From assembly GCA_964600075.1 (NCBI GenBank), contig CAZRIE010000188.1:1-5055 (forward strand): a stretch of 5,055 nucleotides of DNA, given 5' to 3'. This stretch comes from CAZRIE01 sp964600075. GTDB lineage: Bacteria; Bacteroidota; Bacteroidia; Flavobacteriales; Flavobacteriaceae. Every line of letters begins with the position of its first letter. Position 1 is the stretch's first letter. Positions 1-5,032 of this stretch are shown here, in pieces. The translations under genes and the position numbers were made by a program. The notes beneath the pieces were generated by a model, which worked only from the letters and a program-made list of their open reading frames with translations, was not told the DNA's origin and did no database searches.

Positions 1-49
1 CTAATTTATCAACGATGATAGCTTTTACTCTTGATGCAATGTCTGACAT
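1..49 (-). CDS. acpP: Acyl carrier protein, N-terminal fragment (runs off the window start)
   Basis: The minus strand reads ATG at 49-47 and stays open to the window edge, giving 16 residues, MSDIASRVKAIIVDKL. This is the characteristic N-terminal helix of flavobacterial acyl carrier protein, the small acidic cytosolic carrier that holds fatty-acyl intermediates on a phosphopantetheine arm during type II fatty acid synthesis. The modified serine (DSL motif) would lie about 20 residues further on, outside the window, so it cannot be checked. The gene is divergent from purN, with 160 bases between the two starts. In related genomes, from memory, fabF and rnc follow it. The call rests on 16 residues only, but these are highly typical. 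Confidence 0.85.
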   Translation of the reverse strand, partial: MSDIASRVKAIIVDKL

Positions 50-82
50 AATAATATTGGTTTTAAAAATTTAAATTGTTCG

Positions 83-90
83 CAAAAATA
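83..90 (-). promoter_or_regulatory. Putative acpP promoter, Bacteroidota -7 element
   Basis: The minus strand reads TATTTTTG, a full match to the Bacteroidota -7 consensus TAnnTTTG. It lies 33 bases upstream of the acpP ATG, which implies a leader of roughly 25-30 nt. No clear TTG-type -33 element is found at the usual distance. The DNA is AT-rich, so a chance match is possible. Confidence 0.45.
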
Positions 91-163
91 AAAAACTTTG
101 GTTTAATAACACCATTTCCCGTTAAAATGTATTGTAATTTAAGAAATTTAAATTCAAGAGTGG

Positions 164-171
164 TATTTTCG
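164..171 (+). promoter_or_regulatory. Putative purN promoter, Bacteroidota -7 element
   Basis: TATTTTCG differs from TAnnTTTG at one position. It ends 38 bases before the ATG at 210, predicting transcription from about 176-178. That start would leave only a very short leader for the GTG at 189, which supports the ATG as the real start. A convincing -33 element is not seen. Confidence 0.35.
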
Positions 172-209
172 TAAAGAATATTTCTACCGTGGTAACGCCT
201 ATTCCCCTC

Positions 210-827
210 ATGAAAAACATTGTACTTTTTGCCTCAGGTTCTGGATCTAATGTGGAAAACATTGTACGTTACTTTCAAGATAGGCATAACGTTGCTATTG
301 CCTGCGTACTAGCTAACAAGAGGAATGCCAAAGTTTTAGATAGATGTAATGAATTGCATATTAATGGGTTGTATTTCAATATGAACGCTTTCTACAAAAC
401 GGATTGTATATTGAATATTTTACGGACCTTCAATCCCGACCTGATCGTACTGGCCGGTTTCCTTTTGAAAATACCTGAAAACCTACTACTAAATTTCCCT
501 AATAAAATCGTCAATATACATCCGGCACTTTTGCCAAAATATGGAGGCAAGGGTATGTATGGGAATAAAGTGCACCAGGCAGTGAAAGACAATAAGGATA
601 TTGAAACGGGTATTACCATTCATTATGTTAACGAGAACTACGATGAGGGCGCCATCATCCATCAAGCAAAAACAGCAATTTCACCCTACGATAGCGTCGA
701 AGCTATCGCTGAGAAAGTCCATATATTGGAGTATGAACATTTTCCCAAGGTCATAGAGAAACTCTTGACTTCCCCCGAAACTCCTGAAAAACCAGTTTCG
801 ACTCTCCTAAAGAAGGGTAAGAATTAA
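210..827 (+). CDS. purN: Phosphoribosylglycinamide formyltransferase 1 (GAR transformylase)
   Basis: PurN transfers the formyl group of 10-formyltetrahydrofolate to GAR, giving formyl-GAR in the third step of cytosolic de novo purine synthesis. From the ATG at 210 the protein has 205 residues. The phosphate-binding loop GSGSN is at 10-14 and PDLIVLAGF at 76-84. The catalytic Asn and His are in NIHPALLPKYGGKGMYG (N102, H104), and the catalytic Asp is in NENYDEGAI (D145). The open frame reaches back to a GTG at 189, but family members begin with MKxIV, so ATG 210 is chosen. The last 18 or so residues, rich in Pro, Lys and Thr, extend past the usual end of the fold. The next gene starts 18 bases downstream, so the two are probably co-transcribed. 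Confidence 0.95.
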   Translation: MKNIVLFASGSGSNVENIVRYFQDRHNVAIACVLANKRNAKVLDRCNELHINGLYFNMNAFYKTDCILNILRTFNPDLIVLAGFLLKIPENLLLNFPNKIVNIHPALLPKYGGKGMYGNKVHQAVKDNKDIETGITIHYVNENYDEGAIIHQAKTAISPYDSVEAIAEKVHILEYEHFPKVIEKLLTSPETPEKPVSTLLKKGKN

Positions 828-845
828 TCAGATTTTCAAGCTGCT

Positions 846-1481
846 ATGGCAAAAAAGGAAAAATTCTATACCGTTTGGAAAGGAAAAAGACCTGGGATCT
901 ATATTTCATGGGAAGATTGTAAGGCTGCTATTACTGGCTACAAAGGGGCACAGTACAAATCATTCCCCACATTTGATGCTGCAAAGAAGGCTTACAACGG
1001 TAATTATGATGATTACAAAGGCAAGAAAAAGGGCGAGCCCACCCTTACCCCCGAAGAACTTCTGAAATATGGTTCTCCCAATTATCATTCTATTTCAGTT
1101 GATGCCGCTTCAAGTGGAAATCCGGGAGTTATGGAATATCAGGGCGTAGATACTAAAACGGGCAAGAATCTTTTTAGTCAAGGGCCGTTTGCACAAGGCA
1201 CCAATAATATTGGGGAATTTCTGGCACTTGTTCACGGCTTGGCCTTCTTAAAACAAAAAAGTAGTGACCGTATCATTTATACCGATTCAAGAACCGCTAT
1301 GAGTTGGGTACGTAAAAGAACGTGTAATACCAAGTTGCAGGAGACGCCTAAAAACAAGCCTTTATTCGACCTTATTCGAAGGGCTCTAGATTGGTTGAAA
1401 AACAATTCTTACAATACGCCGATCGTAAAATGGGAAACGAAGGCGTGGGGTGAGATCCCGGCCGATTTTGGACGGAAGTAA
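846..1481 (+). CDS. Ribonuclease HI with N-terminal viroplasmin (hybrid-binding) domain
   Basis: This is a 211-residue enzyme that degrades the RNA strand of RNA-DNA hybrids. Residues 5-52 (KFYTVWKGKRPGIYISWEDC through FDAAKKAY) form a viroplasmin or RNase H1 hybrid-binding domain with the typical aromatic and glycine pattern. A Lys-rich linker (about 58-63) leads to the RNase H fold. Its acidic active-site residues are visible: D86 in SVDAASSGNPG, E124 in NIGEFLALVHG, D147 in IYTDSRTA, and a fourth, D207, in WGEIPADFGRK, four residues before the end. The His-containing loop before the last Asp of E. coli RNase HI is not recognisable. It follows purN by 18 bases without a clear Shine-Dalgarno sequence, and no terminator separates it from the kinase gene. 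The link with purine genes looks positional rather than functional. The symbol is left blank because genomes often carry several RNase H genes. Confidence 0.9.
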   Translation: MAKKEKFYTVWKGKRPGIYISWEDCKAAITGYKGAQYKSFPTFDAAKKAYNGNYDDYKGKKKGEPTLTPEELLKYGSPNYHSISVDAASSGNPGVMEYQGVDTKTGKNLFSQGPFAQGTNNIGEFLALVHGLAFLKQKSSDRIIYTDSRTAMSWVRKRTCNTKLQETPKNKPLFDLIRRALDWLKNNSYNTPIVKWETKAWGEIPADFGRK

Positions 1482-1542
1482 ACCATTCACCGAATTTTCA
1501 AATTTGATACATATCGCACTCGCAAGTCGAGTCTCAAAATCG

Positions 1543-1550
1543 TATATTTG
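1543..1550 (+). promoter_or_regulatory. Putative promoter of the PfkB kinase gene, perfect -7 element
   Basis: TATATTTG matches TAnnTTTG exactly and lies 19 bases before the ATG at 1570, predicting a leader of about 15 nt. The nearest upstream TTG, at 1504-1506, is too far away (36 bases) to be the partner -33 element. A weak 5-bp inverted repeat (ACTCG 1518-1522 / CGAGT 1528-1532) sits in the -33 region and could be an operator or chance. Confidence 0.5.
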
Positions 1551-1569
1551 GAAAAAATTTCTTAACTAG

Positions 1570-2496
1570 ATGAGTAAACTTTTGATTGTAGGCACGGTCG
1601 CCTTTGACGAAATCGAAACTCCTTTTGGAAAAACGGATAAAATTCTAGGCGGTGCAGCTACATTTATTGGGCTCGCGGCCTCGCAGTTTGAGGTCGATTC
1701 GGCCATTGTCTCTGTCGTGGGAGATGATTTGCCCCAGAAATACCTAACCATTCTGGAAGATAGAAATATCGATATTTCAGGAATCGAAATTGTAAAAGGC
1801 GGAAAGACTTTTTATTGGAAAGGCAAATACCATAACGATCTCAATTCAAGGGATACCTTGGTGACCGAATTGAACACCCTCGCTGATTTTAATCCCAAAG
1901 TTCCTGATAATTTTAAGGATGCCGATGTGGTAATGCTGGGCAACCTTCATCCGAACATTCAAATGAGTGTTATCGATCAGATGAGTGTACGACCAAAGCT
2001 CATAGTTCTGGATACCATGAACTTTTGGATGGATAATAGTTTGGCCGAACTGATAGAGGTCATTAAGCATATCGATGTATTGACCATCAACGATGAAGAG
2101 GCAAGACAACTCACAGAAGAATACTCCTTGGTAAAAGCTGCGGAAGCAATTTTAAAAATGGGGCCTAAATACCTTGTTATAAAAAAAGGGGAGCACGGTG
2201 CGCTACTCTTTCATGAAGAGAAGATTTTCTTTGCTCCGGCCTTGCCCCTTGAAGAAGTTTTTGACCCTACAGGCGCAGGAGATACTTTTGCTGGCGGATT
2301 TTCAGGCTATTTGGCCGCGACGGATAATATAACGTTCAATAATTTAAAGAATGCGGTCATTCATGGATCCAATTTGGCTTCTTTTAGTGTAGAACGTTTC
2401 GGTACAGAGCGCATGCAGAGTTTGAAAAAGGAAGAGGTAAATAAAAGATTGCATCAATTCAAGACCTTGACCCAATTTGATATAGAATTAACATAA
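1570..2496 (+). CDS. PfkB-family carbohydrate or nucleoside kinase (ribokinase superfamily)
   Basis: This is a 308-residue cytosolic kinase that should transfer the ATP gamma-phosphate to a sugar or nucleoside hydroxyl. It starts MSKLLIVGTVAFDEIETP. The substrate-side glycine motif is GGAATFIGLAAS (27-38), and the mid-protein motif NDEE (174-177) matches NxxE, linked to metal and phosphate binding. The PfkB signature DPTGAGDTFAGGF (232-244) contains the anion-hole GAGD and catalytic base D238. Length is normal for ribokinase or adenosine kinase relatives. The substrate cannot be assigned. Lying between purN and a purF-type gene, ribose (supplying ribose 5-phosphate for PRPP) or a purine nucleoside is a reasonable inference, not a demonstrated one. 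It has its own -7 element 19 bases upstream and a terminator 8 bases after the stop codon, so it can be a monocistronic unit as well as the distal gene of the purN transcript. Confidence 0.88.
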   Translation: MSKLLIVGTVAFDEIETPFGKTDKILGGAATFIGLAASQFEVDSAIVSVVGDDLPQKYLTILEDRNIDISGIEIVKGGKTFYWKGKYHNDLNSRDTLVTELNTLADFNPKVPDNFKDADVVMLGNLHPNIQMSVIDQMSVRPKLIVLDTMNFWMDNSLAELIEVIKHIDVLTINDEEARQLTEEYSLVKAAEAILKMGPKYLVIKKGEHGALLFHEEKIFFAPALPLEEVFDPTGAGDTFAGGFSGYLAATDNITFNNLKNAVIHGSNLASFSVERFGTERMQSLKKEEVNKRLHQFKTLTQFDIELT

Positions 2497-2503
2497 GCAT
2501 ATG

Positions 2504-2525
2504 CCCTGATGAATCGGGGTTTTTT
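2504..2525 (+). terminator. Rho-independent terminator after the PfkB kinase gene
   Basis: CCCTGA (2504-2509) pairs with TCGGGG (2514-2519), one pair being T-G, around a TGAA loop, and six T residues follow (2520-2525). It starts 8 bases after the kinase stop codon. It separates the purN-RNase H-kinase unit from purF. Confidence 0.85.
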
Positions 2526-2645
2526 GGCCTCGCCCGCAACTGCTTTTAGCGGTTACGACCTCTCCCAAGAAGGAGTAAAAAATTAAAGAGGCTTTGACAT
2601 ACTCGCAAATAGAGGACTTTGAAGAAATAAAAAGGTATAGTTAAA
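2526..2645 (+). promoter_or_regulatory. purF upstream region with a weak promoter and a direct repeat
   Basis: The leader between the terminator and purF contains a hairpin (AACTGCT 2538-2544 / AGCGGTT 2548-2554, TTT loop, one wobble pair) without a following T-run. It also has an imperfect direct repeat: AGAGGCTTTGA (2587-2597) and AGAGGACTTTGA (2611-2622). The TTTG of the first copy (2593-2596) and GGACTTTG of the second (2614-2621) are 17 bases apart, compatible with Bacteroidota -33 and -7 elements, though the TA of the -7 consensus is missing. AAAGG at 2631-2635 could be a weak ribosome-binding site 10 bases before the ATG. No known purine riboswitch was recognised. Confidence 0.35.
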
Positions 2646-4544
2646 ATGAGCGACGCTATCAAACATGAATGTGGTATTTCGGTAATACGGTTATTGAAGC
2701 CTTTGGAATACTATAAGGAAAAATACGGCACAGCCTTTTACGGGGTAAATAAAATGTATTTGATGATGGAAAAGCAGCACAACCGTGGTCAAGACGGTGC
2801 GGGCTTTGCCAGTATCAAGTTAGACGTGGATCCGGGCGAACGCTACATGAGCCGGGTGCGTTCCGCTGCCCAGCAACCTATTCAAGATATTTTTGCACAG
2901 ATTAACGACCGTATCAACGCTACGCTCCAAGAGCATCCTGAATATGTAGATGACGTTGCGCTGCAAAAAAAGCATATTCCCTATATCGGAGAGGTCTTAC
3001 TAGGTCACGTTAGGTATGGCACTTTCGGAAAGAATAGTATCGAGAGCGTGCACCCTTTTTTACGCCAGAACAATTGGATGCACCGTAACATTATCGTCGC
3101 GGGAAACTTCAACATGACCAATGTTCATGAGCTTTTCGACAATTTGGTACAATTGGGCCAGCATCCGAAGGAAATGGCGGATACGGTGACCGTGATGGAA
3201 AAAATCGGTCATTTTTTAGATGATGCCGTAGCTAAACTTTACAAGCAGATAAAAAAAGAAGGCTATACGAAACAAGAAGCCTCTCCCATAATTGCAGAGC
3301 GGCTAAAGGTGAACAAAATATTGAGGCGAGCCGCTAAAAACTGGGACGGCGGTTATGCTATGGCAGGTCTTTTGGGCCATGGTGACGCATTCGTACTAAG
3401 AGACCCTGCGGGTATTCGCCCCACGTATTATTACCAAGATGATGAAGTTGTTGTGGTGGCATCGGAGCGCCCGGCTATTCAGACTGTTTTTAATGTTCCG
3501 TACGAAGAGGTAAAAGAACTTGATCCAGGCCATGCGATCATTATAAAGAAAAATGGAACTGTGTCGATTGACGAAATCTTGGAACCTGTCGAAAGAAAGG
3601 CCTGTTCGTTCGAACGCATTTATTTTTCAAGGGGCAGCGATAAAGAAATCTATCAAGAACGAAAAGAGTTGGGCAAAATGCTCTTTCCGCAGATATTAAC
3701 TGCAATAGACCATGACATAAAGAATACTGTGTTTTCATACATACCCAATACCGCGGAGACTTCTTTCTTCGGTATGGTCAAAGAGGCGCAAAACTACCTT
3801 AATAAAAGAAAGGAAGAACAAATTCTTTCCATAGGGTCTAAAATTACACGTGAAGAGCTTCATGCCATTTTAGAAATACGGCCGCGTATCGAGAAAGTAG
3901 CGATTAAGGATGCAAAATTGCGCACCTTCATTACGCAAGACAGTAGCCGTGATGATCTGGTCACCCATTTATATGATATTTCATATGGCTCTGTTGAGAA
4001 GGGTGATAATCTTGTAATTATTGACGATAGCATTGTACGTGGCACTACGCTGAAAAAGAGCATACTTCGTATTTTAGATCGTCTTTCTCCCAAAAAAATA
4101 ATCGTTGTTTCCTCGGCGCCACAGATTCGTTATCCCGATTGCTATGGTATAGATATGGCCAAATTGGAAGATTTTATTGGCTTTAGGGCAGCTCTTGCAC
4201 TACACCAAGAACGGTTGACAATGAATATCGTCGACGATATTTATGATAAATGTTTACAACAGGTCAGTACAAGAGATACAGATGTCATCAACTTTGTAAA
4301 GGAATTTTACGCTCCTTTTACAGCAAATGAAATTTCGCAGAAAATCGGGGAACTATTGAGTCCAGATGATATCAAGGCAGAAGTACAGATTATCTATCAG
4401 ACTATCGAAAGCCTTCACCAAGCCTGCCCCAAAAATCTGGGAGATTGGTATTTCACTGGAAACTACCCTACAGCAGGGGGCAATCGAGTGGTGAACCGAG
4501 CCTTCATTAACTTTTATGAAGGTAAAAATGAACGGGCCTATTGA
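2646..4544 (+). CDS. purF: Amidophosphoribosyltransferase, long Bacteroidota form
   Basis: PurF combines PRPP and glutamine to give 5-phosphoribosylamine, the committed step of purine synthesis. This 632-residue protein is longer than the E. coli (505) or B. subtilis (476) enzymes. An 8-residue propeptide precedes the nucleophile C9 (HE/CGISVI). The class II glutaminase domain shows NRGQDGAGF (46-54), GHVRYGTFG (120-128), AGNFNMTNVHEL (152-163) and D179. The transferase part has RDPAGIRP (252-259), CSFERIYFSRGSD (320-332) and the PRPP loop VIIDDSIVRGTT (457-468). Relative to the family, an insertion of about 30 residues lies near 383-412. The C-terminus keeps FTGNYPT (603-609), while the CxxC Fe-S ligands of Bacillus-type enzymes are absent. 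It is preceded by a terminator and a weak promoter, so it is probably its own transcription unit. It might instead be a paralogue beside a standard-length PurF elsewhere. Family assignment is firm; the exact activity is less so. Confidence 0.85.
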   Translation: MSDAIKHECGISVIRLLKPLEYYKEKYGTAFYGVNKMYLMMEKQHNRGQDGAGFASIKLDVDPGERYMSRVRSAAQQPIQDIFAQINDRINATLQEHPEYVDDVALQKKHIPYIGEVLLGHVRYGTFGKNSIESVHPFLRQNNWMHRNIIVAGNFNMTNVHELFDNLVQLGQHPKEMADTVTVMEKIGHFLDDAVAKLYKQIKKEGYTKQEASPIIAERLKVNKILRRAAKNWDGGYAMAGLLGHGDAFVLRDPAGIRPTYYYQDDEVVVVASERPAIQTVFNVPYEEVKELDPGHAIIIKKNGTVSIDEILEPVERKACSFERIYFSRGSDKEIYQERKELGKMLFPQILTAIDHDIKNTVFSYIPNTAETSFFGMVKEAQNYLNKRKEEQILSIGSKITREELHAILEIRPRIEKVAIKDAKLRTFITQDSSRDDLVTHLYDISYGSVEKGDNLVIIDDSIVRGTTLKKSILRILDRLSPKKIIVVSSAPQIRYPDCYGIDMAKLEDFIGFRAALALHQERLTMNIVDDIYDKCLQQVSTRDTDVINFVKEFYAPFTANEISQKIGELLSPDDIKAEVQIIYQTIESLHQACPKNLGDWYFTGNYPTAGGNRVVNRAFINFYEGKNERAY

Positions 4545-4636
4545 TGGTTTTTTAGATGAAATGCACGAATATGCGCATTTCATCGATCATCTGAGTTTTT
4601 CAACGTTTTTTTAGTATTCTAGGGGTCTAACGGATA
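4545..4636 (+). other. Non-coding stretch after purF, leading into the small-RNA region
   Basis: No gene is supported here. It opens with a T-run (4548-4553), then a 10-bp perfect stem-loop (listed separately), then two further T-runs (4596-4600 and 4606-4612), and ends at the -7 element of the first small RNA. The whole gene-poor interval is 4545-5055; the remaining parts are listed as separate entries. Confidence 0.6.
4555..4584 (+). terminator. Perfect stem-loop after purF, possible non-canonical terminator
   Basis: GATGAAATGC (4555-4564) and GCATTTCATC (4575-4584) form a perfect 10-bp stem with a 10-nt loop, starting 10 bases after the purF stop codon. The T-runs come only 11 and 21 bases after the stem, so this is not a standard intrinsic terminator. 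It may instead protect the mRNA 3' end or terminate weakly. The first textbook terminator downstream of purF is that of small-RNA unit 1 (4692-4721). Confidence 0.45.
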
Positions 4637-4644
4637 TATTTTTG
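4637..4644 (+). promoter_or_regulatory. -7 element of small-RNA unit 1
   Basis: TATTTTTG matches TAnnTTTG. The conserved 40-base core begins 6 bases after its last G, which is where transcription should start. A T-rich tract (4606-4612), about 23 bases upstream, occupies the -33 position without a clear TTG. Confidence 0.6.
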
Positions 4645-4650
4645 AGCTTG

Positions 4651-4721
4651 CCATAGCATAAGTAGGTTAAGTTCATGGTAAGATTTGGGGCAAAAAAGGT
4701 GGAGATTTCTCCACCTTTTTT
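4651..4721 (+). ncRNA. Putative small RNA, unit 1 of a tandem pair
   Basis: A transcript of about 71 nt is inferred from a -7 element just upstream, a 40-base core (4651-4690) and a strong terminator. The core begins CCATAGCATAAG, continues with TAGGTTAAGTTCATGG and ends AAGATTTGGGG. It is identical, base for base, to 4916-4955. CTTGCCAT (4647-4654) can pair with ATGGTAAG (4675-4682), with one G-T pair, closing a 20-nt loop; part of this stem depends on the exact start site. No known RNA family was recognised, and a flavobacterial motif such as Flavo-1 cannot be excluded. A frame opened by the core's ATG runs through the terminator and is not conserved beyond MVRFG, so coding is unlikely. Function is unknown; a trans-acting regulatory RNA is the simplest inference. 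Confidence 0.7.
4692..4721 (+). terminator. Intrinsic terminator of small-RNA unit 1
   Basis: GGTGGAG (4698-4704) and CTCCACC (4709-4715) pair around an ATTT loop, with six T residues after and six A residues before, giving a 13-bp perfect inverted repeat in all. It would also stop any purF read-through transcript. Confidence 0.9.
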
Positions 4722-4723
4722 AT

Positions 4724-4762
4724 TTGGTTACATCCCATTTAAAAAAAATGGGATGTAACCAA
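4724..4762. repeat. Perfect 17-bp inverted repeat with A5 loop
   Basis: TTGGTTACATCCCATTT (4724-4740) and AAATGGGATGTAACCAA (4746-4762) are perfect reverse complements separated by AAAAA. It starts two bases after the T-tract of the unit 1 terminator. No T-run follows it on either strand, so it does not look like a terminator. A protein-binding site, an RNA hairpin in read-through transcripts or a repeated element are possible. No equivalent follows unit 2. Confidence 0.85.
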
Positions 4763-4902
4763 CCTATCCCTTCCCCAGGTGGTTCATCTCCCAAAAGACG
4801 CCATTATGCGCTACGCGGCTTTACAAGGCCTTCACCAAATTACACTTTACCTTATTTACAGACCTTTCAACAAAGATGTTTTACTACCGGATAGCTTCGC
4901 AG
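4763..4902. other. Spacer between the two small-RNA units
   Basis: These 140 bases contain no gene I can support. A frame at 4685-4894 crosses the terminator and the inverted repeat, and its peptide has no recognisable domain. The only repeated element noticed is AGATGTTTTA (4874-4883), which recurs at 5031-5040. Confidence 0.5.
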
Positions 4903-4910
4903 TATATTTG
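4903..4910 (+). promoter_or_regulatory. -7 element of small-RNA unit 2
   Basis: TATATTTG is an exact match to TAnnTTTG and is identical to the element before the kinase gene. The conserved core starts 5 bases later. TGTTTTA (4877-4883), 19 bases upstream, may serve as a degenerate -33 element. Confidence 0.65.
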
Positions 4911-4915
4911 GAGAA

Positions 4916-4983
4916 CCATAGCATAAGTAGGTTAAGTTCATGGTAAGATTTGGGGAAAAGGCGGAGCATTGCTCCGCCTTTTT
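4916..4983 (+). ncRNA. Putative small RNA, unit 2 of a tandem pair
   Basis: This second unit, about 68 nt, has the same architecture as unit 1: -7 element, identical 40-base core (4916-4955), short A-run, and a GC-rich terminator. The 5' pairing ACCAT (4915-4919) with ATGGT (4940-4944) is kept; the first base is G in unit 1 and A here, and both pair with T. Beyond the core the two units differ, and the terminator stem shows a compensatory change. This pattern fits two selected RNA genes better than a recent unselected duplication. The function is unknown. Confidence 0.72.
4956..4983 (+). terminator. Intrinsic terminator of small-RNA unit 2
   Basis: AAAAGGCGGAGC (4956-4967) pairs perfectly with GCTCCGCCTTTT (4971-4982) around an ATT loop, within a run of five T residues (4979-4983). 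Confidence 0.92.
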
Positions 4984-4997
4984 ATTTGTTTGAAAAC

Positions 4998-5032
4998 CTG
5001 TTTTTAAGTGCATGTAATACTTCTCAAAACAG
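4998..5032. repeat. Imperfect inverted repeat at the window end
   Basis: CTGTTTT (4998-5004) pairs with AAAACAG (5026-5032), and inside it AAGT (5006-5009) pairs with ACTT (5019-5022). It is AT-rich and could be chance. The bases after it, to the window end, hold AGATGTTTTA (5031-5040), also seen upstream of unit 2; nothing else is recognised. Confidence 0.4.

Noticed and set aside
189..209. GTG start for purN seven codons upstream of the ATG
   Set aside because: The added residues (MVTPIPL) are absent from the family, whose members begin at MKxIV, and the predicted transcript start lies only about 12 bases before the GTG.
1846..2109. Minus-strand ORF inside the kinase gene
   Set aside because: It is a shadow of a clearly coding frame on the plus strand. 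The similar minus-strand frames inside purN (392-619) and purF (3541-3738, 3860-4093, 4353-4583) are rejected for the same reason.
2526..2645. Purine or PRPP riboswitch in the purF leader
   Set aside because: Only one short hairpin with a wobble pair is seen; no junction or conserved core of a known purine or PRPP aptamer could be recognised.
4618..4677. Minus-strand mini-ORFs beginning MNLTYLCYG in both units
   Set aside because: The shared residues simply mirror the identical DNA core. The tails are unrelated, and promoter and terminator signals are all on the plus strand.
4676..4762. Small ORFs opened by the conserved ATG in the core (MVRFG in both units)
   Set aside because: They read straight through the terminator hairpins and share nothing after MVRFG. 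The identity also extends 24 bases upstream of the ATG, which fits RNA conservation better.
4685..4894. 69-residue plus-strand ORF between the small-RNA units
   Set aside because: It crosses a terminator and a 17-bp inverted repeat, has no domain or ribosome-binding site, and its composition is unlike a protein.
4651..4983. CRISPR array or insertion sequence
   Set aside because: There are only two copies, with a spacing of 265 bases and internal terminators. No cas or transposase gene and no terminal inverted repeats bracket the units.
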